A stretch of 64,000 nt of DNA from Pseudooctadecabacter jejudonensis (lineage in GTDB: Bacteria; Pseudomonadota; Alphaproteobacteria; Rhodobacterales; Rhodobacteraceae): assembly GCF_900172275.1 (NCBI RefSeq), contig NZ_FWFT01000005.1, positions 1 through 64,000 of the forward strand, in the 5' to 3' direction. The notes under the pieces are model-generated. The model did no database searches, was not told the DNA's origin, and was given only the letters and a program-made list of their open reading frames with translations. The position numbers were made by a program, and so were the translations under genes. Below, one piece after another: positions 53,750-63,049 of the stretch. Within the stretch, counting starts at the first letter, position 1. Each line of letters starts with the position of its first letter.

Positions 53750-54498
53750 CATTTAGTGATACCGAGCTGAAACTCTATCTGTCAGGAGCTTTGGCCGAAG
53801 ATCGCGTCCCCGAACTGGAGGACGCCCTTGCGGTTGATGACGCGTTAGAAGCCCGACTGCTGACTTTGGATTTGGAGGCTGCGTCGGATCTGCGGGAGGC
53901 CTTCGCCCACGTTCCTTTGGCCGAAAACGTCCAGACTTTGACACAGCTGACCCAATCGGCGGCCAAGATCGACGCCCCAGTGCGTGGCAAATTGCGTCAA
54001 TGGGGCGTGCCAGCCTTGGCCGCAGCGGCATCTTTTGCCTTGGCCGTGGTGGTGACCGGCCAAAGCCCGGAACCTGTCGCACTCGACTGGAAGGACGCGG
54101 TCGCGATCTATCAGTCGCTTTACACCGAAGACACGCTTGCCAATCTGCAAGTGGACAGCGCCGCGCTGGACCAACAACTCAGCCTCAGCGCGCAGGCTCT
54201 GGGCCGCGATTTGCCGCGCGATGCGGTGGGCGATCTGGATGGTCTGCCCCTGCTGCGGGCACAGATTCTAGGGATTGACGATGCCCCGCTTATTCAGATG
54301 GCCTATTTGACCGAGGACGGCCAACCGGTGGCGTTTTGCATGACCGAAGGCGGTGATGCGGCGGACGTCGTGGCGCAGACCTTGTCGGGCCTGCCGACGG
54401 TGCATTGGTCAGACGGCAGGTTCAGCTATATGATCGTGGGGGATGTGCCTGCAGACAGGCTGTCTCGCATGGCAGATCAGGTCCGCCAGACGCTTTAG
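53746..54498 (+). CDS. Membrane anti-sigma factor
   Basis: A 250-residue protein with a short cytoplasmic domain starting FSDTELKLYLSGALAEDRVPELE, one transmembrane segment (about 87-104) and a periplasmic domain with PVAFCMTEGGD, which contains its only obvious Cys. No His-x3-Cys-x2-Cys zinc motif is present. The overlap with the sigma gene identifies it as the cognate inhibitor. It would respond to a periplasmic signal. Confidence 0.85.
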   Translation: MTFSDTELKLYLSGALAEDRVPELEDALAVDDALEARLLTLDLEAASDLREAFAHVPLAENVQTLTQLTQSAAKIDAPVRGKLRQWGVPALAAAASFALAVVVTGQSPEPVALDWKDAVAIYQSLYTEDTLANLQVDSAALDQQLSLSAQALGRDLPRDAVGDLDGLPLLRAQILGIDDAPLIQMAYLTEDGQPVAFCMTEGGDAADVVAQTLSGLPTVHWSDGRFSYMIVGDVPADRLSRMADQVRQTL

Positions 54499-54513
54499 CT
54501 TCAACACCGTAGG

Positions 54514-55098
54514 CTATTGCGCCATCAAGGTTTGCAAAATCTCTTTCGCGTTGTCGCTGGCCCAATCGGCATCACCAATCAGCCGCGCGACCTCGAACCC
54601 GTCGGGATGGAGAACCACCGTAACCGGCAGGCCAATCACGCCCATATCGCGGGCCAATGCCGAATTATTGTCGGTGTGCAGCGGCAGGTTATCGACGCCG
54701 ATTTCATCCAGAAAGCGGATCATTGCGGGGCGCTGGTTGATGCCCGTTGCCACCGTCACGACCTCAAATGTATCGCTGTCCATCGACGCCTGCAAATCTG
54801 ACAGATGCGGCATTTCCTTGCGGCACGGCGCACACCACGTGGCCCAGAAATTCAGGACAACCCATTGGCCCTCATAAGACGCCAGTGTCATGTCTGACCC
54901 GTCTTCATGGGTGAACACCACGTCCGATCCGCGGTTCACACCAAACTGCAGCTTTTGCATGTCCGCTTCACGCAACGCCTCCACGGCGGAGAATTCCATC
55001 TGCGGCAGGGCAGGGCTTTCCTCAGTCGCGGTTGCCAAGTATAGCCCACCCGCAACACCAATGATCGAGGCTGCGGCGAAAATAAGCTGTTTCTTCAT
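54514..55098 (-). CDS. TlpA-type thiol-disulfide oxidoreductase
   Basis: A 194-residue thioredoxin-like protein anchored by one N-terminal helix (about 5-23) with WCAPC at residues 88-92 in [14 protein letters not shown]. Membrane-bound periplasmic reductases of this type serve cytochrome c and oxidase maturation. The start is ATG 55098, preceded by GGATCC; the upstream ATG at 55110 has no binding site. It is divergent from argH with a 30-base gap, an order common in Rhodobacteraceae. Confidence 0.92.
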   Translation of the reverse strand: MKKQLIFAAASIIGVAGGLYLATATEESPALPQMEFSAVEALREADMQKLQFGVNRGSDVVFTHEDGSDMTLASYEGQWVVLNFWATWCAPCRKEMPHLSDLQASMDSDTFEVVTVATGINQRPAMIRFLDEIGVDNLPLHTDNNSALARDMGVIGLPVTVVLHPDGFEVARLIGDADWASDNAKEILQTLMAQ

Positions 55099-55128
55099 CG
55101 ACGGATCCATGGACTAAGGGTGACAGAC

Positions 55129-56538
55129 ATGTCGGATACAACATCCTCGAATGCAATGTGGGGCGGGCGGTTTGCCGCAGGGCCGGACGCCATCATGGAA
55201 GCGATCAACGCATCCATCGGGTTCGACCAGCGTTTGGCGAAACAAGACATCGAAGGCTCCCGCGCGCATGCAGCCATGTTGGCCGCCCAAGGTATTATCA
55301 GTGATGACGATGCAAAGGCGATAAGGGAAGGCCTCCTCACGGTGTTGTCAGAAATTGAGGGCGGAACCTTCCCCTTCAAGACCGAACTTGAAGACATTCA
55401 TATGAACGTCGAGGCCCGCCTGAAAGACATCGTCGGTGAACCCGCAGGCCGCCTGCACACAGGCCGGTCCCGCAACGACCAGGTCGCCGTCGATTTCCGT
55501 CTCTGGGTGCGCGATCAATGTGATGCCGCCGAAGTGGCACTGACAGCGCTGATGAGGGCGCTGCTGGGTCAGGCCGACGACGGCGCCGATTGGGTCATGC
55601 CCGGTTTCACCCACCTGCAGGTGGCCCAGCCCGTGACCTGGGGCCACCACATGATGGCCTACGTCGAGATGTTTGCCCGCGACCGCGCGCGTTTTGCAGA
55701 TGCCCGCGCCCGAATGAATGAATCGCCCTTGGGGGCCGCGGCCCTCGCCGGCACGTCCTTCCCGCTGGATCGCCAAATGACGGCTACGGCGCTGGGCTTT
55801 GACCGCCCCATGGCCAATTCCCTCGATGCTGTCGCGGCCCGTGATTTTGCGCTTGAGTTCCTCTCCGCCGCATCCATTTGTGCGATGCACCTCAGCCGTC
55901 TGGCCGAAGAGTTGGTGATCTGGTCCTCCGCACAATTCCGTTTTGTCTCGATGTCGGATCGCTGGTCCACGGGGTCCAGCATCATGCCGCAAAAACGCAA
56001 TCCGGACGCGGCGGAATTGCTGCGGGCCAAGCTGGGGCGCATTTTCGGGGCCAATGTGGCGCTTATGACGGTCATGAAGGGCCTGCCGCTGACCTATTCC
56101 AAGGACATGCAAGAAGACAAGGAACAGGTCTTTGATGCCGCCGACAACCTGATGTTGGGGCTGGCGGCGATGGCGGGCATGGTGGCCGATATGAAGGCGC
56201 GGCCCGACGATTTGCGCGTGGCGGCCGCCATGGGCTTTTCCACGGCGACCGATCTGGCCGATTGGTTGGTGCGTGAATTGGGCCTGCCGTTCCGCGACGC
56301 GCACCATGTCACCGGATCACTGGTGGCTATGGCCGAAACCAAAGGCATCGATCTGCCGGACTTGAGCCTCTCTGACATGCGGTCTGTTCACGACGGCATC
56401 ACGGACGCTATCTTTGACGTGTTGGGCGTGGACAATTCTGTTCGCAGCCGCACATCCTACGGGGGCACCGCACCAGATAACGTGCGCGCCCAAATCGCCC
56501 GATGGACAGACGCATTGGGGAAAGAGGTAAAGTCATGA
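55129..56538 (+). CDS. argH: Argininosuccinate lyase
   Basis: A 469-residue lyase forming arginine and fumarate. The superfamily signature [12 protein letters not shown] lies near residue 283, and [18 protein letters not shown] and [10 protein letters not shown] are family motifs. I took ATG 55129, which has AAGG upstream, over the GTG at 55120. It is coupled (ATGA) to the lipoprotein gene, starting an argH - lipoprotein - DUF2834 - lysA series. Confidence 0.96.
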   Translation: MSDTTSSNAMWGGRFAAGPDAIMEAINASIGFDQRLAKQDIEGSRAHAAMLAAQGIISDDDAKAIREGLLTVLSEIEGGTFPFKTELEDIHMNVEARLKDIVGEPAGRLHTGRSRNDQVAVDFRLWVRDQCDAAEVALTALMRALLGQADDGADWVMPGFTHLQVAQPVTWGHHMMAYVEMFARDRARFADARARMNESPLGAAALAGTSFPLDRQMTATALGFDRPMANSLDAVAARDFALEFLSAASICAMHLSRLAEELVIWSSAQFRFVSMSDRWSTGSSIMPQKRNPDAAELLRAKLGRIFGANVALMTVMKGLPLTYSKDMQEDKEQVFDAADNLMLGLAAMAGMVADMKARPDDLRVAAAMGFSTATDLADWLVRELGLPFRDAHHVTGSLVAMAETKGIDLPDLSLSDMRSVHDGITDAIFDVLGVDNSVRSRTSYGGTAPDNVRAQIARWTDALGKEVKS

Positions 56539-56708
56539 GAAAACTGTTCACCCTTGCCGCATTTGTAGTCGTCGCCGCCTGCGGCGCCGACGATCCGCCG
56601 TTTCGCCCCTCTGGCAATGTGGGCATCAGCGTCGGGCCAAATGGCGTGACGCCAAATGTTGGTGTTGGCGCCACCAATGGCACCTTCAACGTGGGGCTCT
56701 CGCTGTAA
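56535..56708 (+). CDS. Small putative lipoprotein
   Basis: A 57-residue protein with a lipobox (FVVVAACG, Cys16) and a Gly/Val/Asn-rich mature part ([20 protein letters not shown]), which probably forms short beta repeats. Its ATG overlaps the argH stop and DUF2834 follows directly (TAAATG). The function is unknown; a short lipoprotein at this spot is usual between argH and lysA in the family. Confidence 0.75.
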   Translation: MRKLFTLAAFVVVAACGADDPPFRPSGNVGISVGPNGVTPNVGVGATNGTFNVGLSL

Positions 56709-57029
56709 ATGCGGTGGCTGTTTGCGGCGATGGCGGTGTGGGGCACGATCCACCCGATGTATTATTTTGTCAGCTGGTTTCAGGCCAACACCTGGGACAT
56801 CATGGCGATGGTCGATGCATGGCATGCCAATGATGCGGCCTCCGGTCTGGTCTGGGATCTGACGGTTGCTGCTGTCGCCCTGACTGTTTGGGTCATCTAT
56901 GAAGCGGTCCAAACCCGCCAATGGGTCCGGCTTGTCGCGATCCCTGCAACCTTTTGCATTGGTGTCAGCTGCGGGTTGCCACTGTACATCTTTATCCGGA
57001 TGTCCAAGGCGCGTGCCGCAGGCGGGTAA
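56709..57029 (+). CDS. DUF2834 membrane protein
   Basis: A 106-residue protein with three hydrophobic segments; VWGTIHPMYYFVSWF near the start and TWDIMAMVDAW match the DUF2834 pattern as I know it. It starts right after the lipoprotein stop. No function has been assigned. The downstream gap holds a 22-base palindrome and the long-form gene-end repeat. Confidence 0.8.
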   Translation: MRWLFAAMAVWGTIHPMYYFVSWFQANTWDIMAMVDAWHANDAASGLVWDLTVAAVALTVWVIYEAVQTRQWVRLVAIPATFCIGVSCGLPLYIFIRMSKARAAGG

Positions 57030-57049
57030 CAAAATTCCGGAATTTTGTT
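57028..57049. terminator. 22-base perfect palindrome after DUF2834
   Basis: The half-site AACAAAATTCC and its mirror GGAATTTTGTT form an 11-bp perfect inverted repeat overlapping the DUF2834 stop codon. The 3' arm ends TTTTGTT, so it could act as a terminator on either strand; it is immediately followed by the repeat at 57051. Confidence 0.6.
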
Positions 57050-57050
57050 G

Positions 57051-57082
57051 CCTCCGGCGGGAGTTTTTTGGGTCAGATGAAG
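57051..57082 (-). repeat. Gene-end repeat, copy 3 (long form, inverted)
   Basis: CCTCCGGCGGGAGTTTTTTG followed by GGTCAGATGAAG is the reverse complement of the repeat at 45624-45655 apart from one base. It lies between DUF2834 and lysA, the only copy between genes pointing the same way. Confidence 0.75.
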
Positions 57083-57139
57083 GTTGGACCGCGCGCGTGA
57101 TCTGCTAGGTCTGCGTTAGGTGCGAATCTGGGGGCAATC

Positions 57140-58405
57140 ATGGACCACTTTCTTTATCGTGACGGACAGCTTTTTGCTGAGGATGTGCCTTTGGCCCAGA
57201 TCGCGGCCGAGGTTGGGACGCCGTTCTATGTGTATTCTTCCGCCACGTTGTTGCGTCACTTTAAATTGTTTGATGACGCCTTGGCTGGCATGGATCATCT
57301 TGTGTGCTTTGCCATGAAATCCCTGTCCAATCAGGCTGTCCTGAAGCTTTTGGGCGACGCAGGTGCTGGCATGGACGTTGTGTCTGGCGGTGAATACCGC
57401 CGCGCCCGTGCAGCGGGCATTCCGGGCGACCGGATCGTGTTTTCGGGCATCGGCAAAACCCGTGAGGAGATGCGCACCGCCCTCGAAGGCGGGATCCGTC
57501 AGTTCAACGTGGAATCCGAGCCTGAGATGGAGGCTCTGTCAGAGGTTGCCACGTCGCTCGGGCTTGAGGCACCGATCACCGTGCGCGTGAACCCCGATGT
57601 GGATGCCAAGACCCACGCCAAAATCTCTACCGGCAAGAAAGAAGACAAATTCGGCATCCCGATTTCGCGCGCCCGTGAGGTGTATGCGATGGCAGCCGCC
57701 TTGCCGGGTCTTAAAGTGATCGGCATTGATGTGCATATCGGATCACAACTGACCGAGCTTGAGCCCTTCCGTCTGGCCTATCGCAAGGTGGCTGAATTGA
57801 CCGAACAGTTGCGCGCCGATGGCCATGAGATTACGCGTCTTGATCTCGGCGGTGGCCTTGGCATTCCCTATGCGCGCGACAACAGCGCCCCCCCTCTGCC
57901 CACCGATTATGGTGCCATGATCCGCGAAGAGGTTGGCCATCTGGGCTGCGAGATTGAGATTGAGCCCGGGCGCCTGATCTCCGGCAACGCCGGTCTTTTG
58001 GTCGCGGGCGTCATCTATGTGAAGTCCGGCGAGGGGCGGCGGTTCCTGATCCTTGATGCGGCTATGAACGACCTGATCCGCCCCGCCATGTATGAAGCCT
58101 GGCATGATATCATTCCTGTGATTGAACCTGCGGCGGGCCATGATCTGACCCCCTATGACATCGTTGGCCCTGTGTGCGAATCCGGCGATACCTTTGCCAA
58201 AGGCAGAATGATGCCGACGTTGCAGGCTCAGGATCTTGTCGCGTTTCGCTCTGCGGGGGCATATGGCGCTGTGATGTCCAGCGAATACAATTCCCGACCC
58301 CTCATCCCTGAGGTTTTGGTGCAGGGCGATCAATTCGCGGTTATCCGCCGACGCCCGACCTTTGACGAAATGATCAATCGAGATACCATACCAGAGTGGC
58401 TGTAG
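57140..58405 (+). CDS. lysA: Diaminopimelate decarboxylase
   Basis: A 421-residue PLP enzyme making L-lysine from meso-diaminopimelate. The PLP lysine is in CFAMKSLSNQ (near residue 61); HIGSQLTELEPF and LDLGGGLGIPY bind the phosphate, and CESGDTFAKGR provides the second active-site Cys and the substrate contacts. GGGGGC precedes the ATG. It is followed by the DUF4175 gene after 70 bases on the same strand. Confidence 0.96.
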   Translation: MDHFLYRDGQLFAEDVPLAQIAAEVGTPFYVYSSATLLRHFKLFDDALAGMDHLVCFAMKSLSNQAVLKLLGDAGAGMDVVSGGEYRRARAAGIPGDRIVFSGIGKTREEMRTALEGGIRQFNVESEPEMEALSEVATSLGLEAPITVRVNPDVDAKTHAKISTGKKEDKFGIPISRAREVYAMAAALPGLKVIGIDVHIGSQLTELEPFRLAYRKVAELTEQLRADGHEITRLDLGGGLGIPYARDNSAPPLPTDYGAMIREEVGHLGCEIEIEPGRLISGNAGLLVAGVIYVKSGEGRRFLILDAAMNDLIRPAMYEAWHDIIPVIEPAAGHDLTPYDIVGPVCESGDTFAKGRMMPTLQAQDLVAFRSAGAYGAVMSSEYNSRPLIPEVLVQGDQFAVIRRRPTFDEMINRDTIPEWL

Positions 58406-58475
58406 TTCCCGCAGCCACCCAAGCCGCAGGAGAGGGCCGCTGACCCCACCCCCATCCGCACAGAGGCATCTGAGG

Positions 58476-61094
58476 ATGCCCATCGCCCTGACCCGCGCCG
58501 GCCTGTTGGCTGAGCGTGTGACAGTGGCGTTCTGGCCCCTGTGGACGATTGTGTTTGTGGCGTTGGCCCCATTGATGATGGGCTGGCACGAATGGGCCCC
58601 GCTTGAGGTTCTGTGGGGCGGGGGCGTCGTCCTGATCCTTGGGTTTCTTTACGCCCTTTACCGTGGCATCCGCGCCTTTCGGTGGCCGTCTGAGGATGAG
58701 GCCATCGCCCGGGTTGATGCCCGCCTGCCGGGCCGTCCCATCGCGGCCCTGACCGACACGCAGGCCATCGGCGCGGGGGACCCCGCGTCTCAGGCCGTTT
58801 GGGCTGCGCACCTTGACCGCATGGCCGCCAAAACGCGTGAGGCCCGCGCCGTTCAGCCGGACCTGCGTGTGTCTGACCGTGACCCATACGGCACGCGGTA
58901 CATGGCGTTGCTGGTGATGGTCGTAGCACTTCTGTTCGGGTCCATCTGGCGGGTTGGCACGGTTGCAGATGCGGCCACCGGTGCAGGCACCACCCTGGCC
59001 ACCGGCCCCGTCTGGGAAGGCTGGATCGAACCGCCTGTCTACACGGGCAAGCCGACGCTTTATTTGGCCGACATTGTCGCCAATCGCGTGCAAATCTCGC
59101 AAGGCTCCTTCGTCACGATCCGTCTATATGGGGAGGTCGGCGACCTGACCGTCTCTGAAACCGTGTCGGGCCGCACAGCAGACATCCCGCCGGCCACCGA
59201 TCTGCAGCAGGGGTTTGAGGTCACCCGATCCGGCACCATCTCCATTGACGGCGAAAACGGTGCCGCGTGGAATATTCTCATCCTCGAAGACACGCCCCCG
59301 ACCGTGGACCTCACCGCCCCGATCGAGGCTGAGGCCAGCGGCGAAATGGCGCAATCCTTTGAGGCTACAGACGATTACGGCGTCGTCGCAGGCACCGCCA
59401 CCATCGCCCTTGATCTTGCCGCGGTGGACCGCCGCTATGGTCTTACCGTGGATCCCGACCCGCGGGATGCAGTGGTCATTGATCTGCCCATGCCCTTTTC
59501 CGGCGACCGTGCCGATTTCGAAGAACAACTGATCGATGACTTCAGCCAGCACCCCTTTGCAAACCTGCCCGTCACCCTGACCTTGCAGGTCGAAGACGCG
59601 CTGGGCCAAACCGGCACCACCGATCCCGAACCTCTTATCCTGCCCGGTCGGCGCTTTTTCCAACCCATCGCTCGCGCGGTCATCGAACAGCGCCGCGATA
59701 TCCTGTGGTCCAAATCCAACGCCCGCCGTGCGGCGCAGGTCCTGCGCGCCGTCTCCCACCGCCCCGATGATTTCTTCCCGAACGAGGCCGCCTACCTGCG
59801 TCTGCGTTTCATCGTCAGCCGTTTGGAAACCGATGGCGGTCTGACGGATGACCTTCAAACCGAAGTGGTGGAAGCGCTTTGGGAATTGGCCATCCAGCTT
59901 GAGGAAGGCTCCCTCGCCGATGCCCGCGCGCGACTGGAACGCGCACAGGAGAGGTTGGAAGAGGCGATGCGCAACGGCGCCTCTGACGAAGAGATCGCCG
60001 AATTGATGCAAGAGTTGCGGGAGGCGATGAATGACTACATGAACATGCTCGCCCAAAACGCCGAACCCAATCCAAATGGCCCTGATCAGCCCCAGCAAAA
60101 CAGCGAAGGCAACCAGATCACGCAAGACGAATTGCAGGCCCTCATGGACCGGATCCAGGAGCTGATGGAAGAAGGCCGCATGGCCGAAGCGATGGAGCTT
60201 ATGGAACAGCTCAATGAGCTGATGGAGAACCTCCGCGTGACCGAGGGCGAAGGCGGGGAGGGCGGCCCCCAAACCCCCGGCCAACGCAGCATGGAAGACC
60301 TCGCTGAAACCTTGCGCGATCAACAACAGCTCTCCGATGAGGCCTTCCGCGAATTGCAGGACCAATTCAATCAAGACCAGCAGCAAGGTCAGCAACCGCA
60401 ACCGGGCCAGCAACAGGGCCAACAGGGCCAGCAACAAGGCCAACAGTCCGGCCAACAGGGCCAGGATGGGGAACAGGGCCAAAGCGGTCAGCAACAAGGC
60501 CAGCAGCAGGGCCAAGGTCAGGGGCAAGGCAACAACACCCAAGACGGATTGACCGGCGAAGGACAGGGCGGCGAAGGCGGCGGCAGCCCGCAGTCCTTGG
60601 CCGAACGTCAACAGGCCCTGCGGCAGGGCCTCAACCAGTTGCGCAATGGGTTGCCTGGCCTGTCAGGGGATGCCGCCGACAATGCCGAACAATCCCTCGA
60701 ACGCGCCGAAGGTGCGATGGACAACGCCGAGGACGCCCTGCGTGAGGGTGATCTGGCCGAAGCGATTGATCAACAGGCCGAAGCCCTTGACGCGCTCCGC
60801 GACGGGATGCGCAATCTGGGTCAGGCGCTGGCTGAAAACGAAGGCGACGAATTGCAAGAAGGGCAAGGCACCCAAACGGGCCGTGCCGAAGGTCGCCCCG
60901 AACCGGAACGCCGTGATCCTTTGGGCCGCGAGATGGGAACCCAAGGTCAATTCGGGTCCGAAGAATCCATGTTGCAGGACGAAATCAACCGCCGCGCCGA
61001 AGAACTCCTGCGCGAACTGCGCGATCGATCATCGGAACAAACCCGCCCGCAAGAAGAACTTGATTATCTGCGCCGCCTGCTTGACCGGTTCTAG
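58476..61094 (+). CDS. TIGR02302/DUF4175 family membrane protein
   Basis: An 872-residue protein with three hydrophobic segments in the first 160 residues, a beta-rich middle, and a long helical C-terminal half. Residues about 630-687 are a Gln/Gly-rich repeat built from GQQ units. The annotated ATG has GAGG directly before it, which is too close. A CTG at 58440 with AGGAGAGGG upstream would add LTPPPSAQRHLR and match typical family N-termini better. The function of the family is unknown; it follows lysA in many alphaproteobacteria. Confidence 0.85.
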   Translation: MPIALTRAGLLAERVTVAFWPLWTIVFVALAPLMMGWHEWAPLEVLWGGGVVLILGFLYALYRGIRAFRWPSEDEAIARVDARLPGRPIAALTDTQAIGAGDPASQAVWAAHLDRMAAKTREARAVQPDLRVSDRDPYGTRYMALLVMVVALLFGSIWRVGTVADAATGAGTTLATGPVWEGWIEPPVYTGKPTLYLADIVANRVQISQGSFVTIRLYGEVGDLTVSETVSGRTADIPPATDLQQGFEVTRSGTISIDGENGAAWNILILEDTPPTVDLTAPIEAEASGEMAQSFEATDDYGVVAGTATIALDLAAVDRRYGLTVDPDPRDAVVIDLPMPFSGDRADFEEQLIDDFSQHPFANLPVTLTLQVEDALGQTGTTDPEPLILPGRRFFQPIARAVIEQRRDILWSKSNARRAAQVLRAVSHRPDDFFPNEAAYLRLRFIVSRLETDGGLTDDLQTEVVEALWELAIQLEEGSLADARARLERAQERLEEAMRNGASDEEIAELMQELREAMNDYMNMLAQNAEPNPNGPDQPQQNSEGNQITQDELQALMDRIQELMEEGRMAEAMELMEQLNELMENLRVTEGEGGEGGPQTPGQRSMEDLAETLRDQQQLSDEAFRELQDQFNQDQQQGQQPQPGQQQGQQGQQQGQQSGQQGQDGEQGQSGQQQGQQQGQGQGQGNNTQDGLTGEGQGGEGGGSPQSLAERQQALRQGLNQLRNGLPGLSGDAADNAEQSLERAEGAMDNAEDALREGDLAEAIDQQAEALDALRDGMRNLGQALAENEGDELQEGQGTQTGRAEGRPEPERRDPLGREMGTQGQFGSEESMLQDEINRRAEELLRELRDRSSEQTRPQEELDYLRRLLDRF

Positions 61095-61140
61095 GCCCGT
61101 GCATTCATGCGCAGACCGCTTTGGCGGACGGCACGCCCCC

Positions 61141-61162
61141 CTTCATCTGACCAGAGAAACTC
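61141..61162 (+). repeat. Gene-end repeat, copy 4 (short form)
   Basis: CTTCATCTGACCAGAGAAAC followed by TC differs from copy 1 at one position. It lies between the converging DUF4175 and zinc-ribbon genes. Confidence 0.65.
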
Positions 61163-61166
61163 AAAT

Positions 61167-61184
61167 CCCACGTCCCCACGTGGG
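61167..61184. terminator. Perfect hairpin next to repeat copy 4
   Basis: CCCACGT-CCCC-ACGTGGG forms a 7-bp perfect stem between the converging genes. No T-tract follows on either side, so termination activity is uncertain. Confidence 0.45.
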
Positions 61185-61199
61185 CATAGGCCCGCAGGA

Positions 61200-62210
61200 T
61201 CACTCCGCCGGGACGACGGCCTCTGGCTCCGCATTGCTGCCCGCTTGGGCCACAAATTCACTCACCTTTGCATCCAGCCACAGGCGCAATCCGTTCACCC
61301 ACTCCACATAGGCGGTCAACATCGGTTCGACTTGGGGCAGTGCAGCACTGATCTGAGGTGCAAAGACATAAACCGCCAAAGCAATCAAAAACAGCGCTAC
61401 GATGAAAACGAAGCCACGCCGAAAGCCGCCACTTTTTGTGGTGGCGCCATCCTCCATCCCGTCTGCGGCGGCAGGGGGGGCGTCAGGGCGCAGTGTCGAA
61501 TTGATTTCCTCAATGTCTGGCAGCAACTCACGACGGGGTGCATCCACCTGACTGCTGACCGTTGCGGCCACGGCTGCAGTGGTCGCTGCTGCTGCGGCGG
61601 TGGCCGTCTCAGGCTCGCCGCGTAAACGGGCAAGACGGTCACGGGCCTCACGGCTGCGTCGGTCTTCGTCCGGATCATGTGACAGATCCATTTCCGGCTG
61701 CGTTTCAATCGGGTCTGCTTGTGCGGCGCGGGCCGCTTGCTCAAACTCGGCCTCTTGGCGCAGGATGTCAGCCACCTCGGGGTCCAATTCGCGCCGTTGC
61801 GGCGGGGTGACCGTTTCGGGTTCGGCGTTGTCGTCCGCTGCTTCCTCAGGGTCAACGGGGTCATCGCCCTCAGACCGCGGCCCGTCGTCCCACGTCTCGT
61901 CGGTGTCCCAGTTCTCGTCGGTGTCCCCGGTCTGACCGGTGTCATCATCCGACTGCGTGTCGTGCTGAGACGCGGCGTCCGGTGTCGCCTCCTCTTGCCA
62001 CGTCTCGTCCCCCCCCTCATCGGGGTGGTCTACGGGGGCCAGCCCGTCGCCTTTATCGTGATCCTCCGGATGCTCCAACGCGACCGAATGGCCGGGCTGT
62101 TCAAACCAGGTATGCGCGCAGTTTGAGCATTGCACATCACGTCCCCCCTCCGGGATAACGTCATCCGCAACCTCATATTGGGCGCCGCAATTGGGGCAAA
62201 TCAGCCGCAT
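61200..62210 (-). CDS. Zinc-ribbon membrane protein (MJ0042-type)
   Basis: A 336-residue protein. The N-terminal zinc ribbon ICPNCGAQYEV and VQCSNCAHTWFEQ (residues 4-36) is the MJ0042/DJLA-type motif. A long acidic, Asp/Glu/Thr-rich region follows (40-190), then an Ala-rich stretch and one C-terminal helix (GFVFIVALFLIALAVYVFA). It resembles zinc-ribbon proteins with DUF3426-like tails in Rhodobacteraceae. Its role is unknown. It is divergent from ftsE. Confidence 0.85.
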   Translation of the reverse strand: MRLICPNCGAQYEVADDVIPEGGRDVQCSNCAHTWFEQPGHSVALEHPEDHDKGDGLAPVDHPDEGGDETWQEEATPDAASQHDTQSDDDTGQTGDTDENWDTDETWDDGPRSEGDDPVDPEEAADDNAEPETVTPPQRRELDPEVADILRQEAEFEQAARAAQADPIETQPEMDLSHDPDEDRRSREARDRLARLRGEPETATAAAAATTAAVAATVSSQVDAPRRELLPDIEEINSTLRPDAPPAAADGMEDGATTKSGGFRRGFVFIVALFLIALAVYVFAPQISAALPQVEPMLTAYVEWVNGLRLWLDAKVSEFVAQAGSNAEPEAVVPAE

Positions 62211-62377
62211 ATCTCGTGTTCCTAGCCTCGGCAGGGCGGGTTATCCCGCTATTGTTGTTCGAAACATACCCCTCAAAAATCCACCGCGCAAAGGTTTTGC
62301 AATAAAATCAAGGGGCCTGTTGATTGCATGTAACGCTTCTTTGGGCCAAAACCAAACCAACGAATAAGGACACCCCC

Positions 62378-63049
62378 GTGATCGAGTTGGACAACGCAGG
62401 CTACAGCTACGGCGGCGCGGAGATTTTCTCCGCCCTTGATCTGTCCCTTGCGCCGGGCTCCTTTCATTTTCTCACCGGCCCGTCGGGTGCGGGCAAAACC
62501 ACGCTGCTGAAACTCTGCTACGGTGAATTGATCGCCACCGGCGGGCAGGTCCGCCTGTTTGGGCAAGACGCGCGGGCGCTGGGCCGTGATCAGGTCGCCC
62601 AGATGCGCCGGCGCATCGGCGTCGTGCATCAGGACTGCCAGTTCCTTGATCATCTGTCGGTCGCCGAAAATATCGCCCTGCCGCTCACCGTGTCGAATCG
62701 CGCCGCGCACCCGAATGACGTGACCGACCTGTTGGGCTGGGTCGGGCTGACCCGTCAGGCGAACCAACGCCCGCCCGAGCTGTCGGGCGGTGAACGTCAG
62801 CGCGCAGCCCTCGCGCGCGCCGTCATCATGTCGCCCGATGTCATTCTGGCCGATGAACCCACCGGCAATGTCGATTGGGAGATGTCCCAGCGTCTGCTGT
62901 CGCTTCTGGTCGAACTCAATAAAATGGGCAAAACCGTTCTGATCGCCACCCACGACCTCAGCCTGATCCGCACCGCGAAATCACAGATCTCCGCCCGTGT
63001 GTTGCGCCTCAAAGATCGCAAACTGCAACTGGCGGGGGCGGATCTATGA
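62378..63049 (+). CDS. ftsE: Cell division ATP-binding protein FtsE
   Basis: A 223-residue ABC ATPase that with FtsX controls peptidoglycan hydrolases at the septum. Walker A is GPSGAGKTT, the signature ELSGGERQR, Walker B VILADEPTGNVD. The start is the GTG at 62378 with AAGGA 7 bases upstream; an in-frame ATG at 62324 would add an untypical N-terminus. It is coupled to ftsX through ATGA. Confidence 0.95.
   Translation: MIELDNAGYSYGGAEIFSALDLSLAPGSFHFLTGPSGAGKTTLLKLCYGELIATGGQVRLFGQDARALGRDQVAQMRRRIGVVHQDCQFLDHLSVAENIALPLTVSNRAAHPNDVTDLLGWVGLTRQANQRPPELSGGERQRAALARAVIMSPDVILADEPTGNVDWEMSQRLLSLLVELNKMGKTVLIATHDLSLIRTAKSQISARVLRLKDRKLQLAGADL

Noticed and set aside
60367-60537. Regular CAACAGGGCCAG repeats that might suggest a CRISPR array
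   Set aside because: The units are in-frame codons for Gln and Gly of varying length, with no constant repeat-spacer structure and no cas genes.
59124-60611. A 495-codon antisense frame with Leu-rich stretches in the DUF4175 gene
   Set aside because: The Leu/Ala runs are the complement of the GQQ and Glu codons of the real gene; the sense frame matches a known family.
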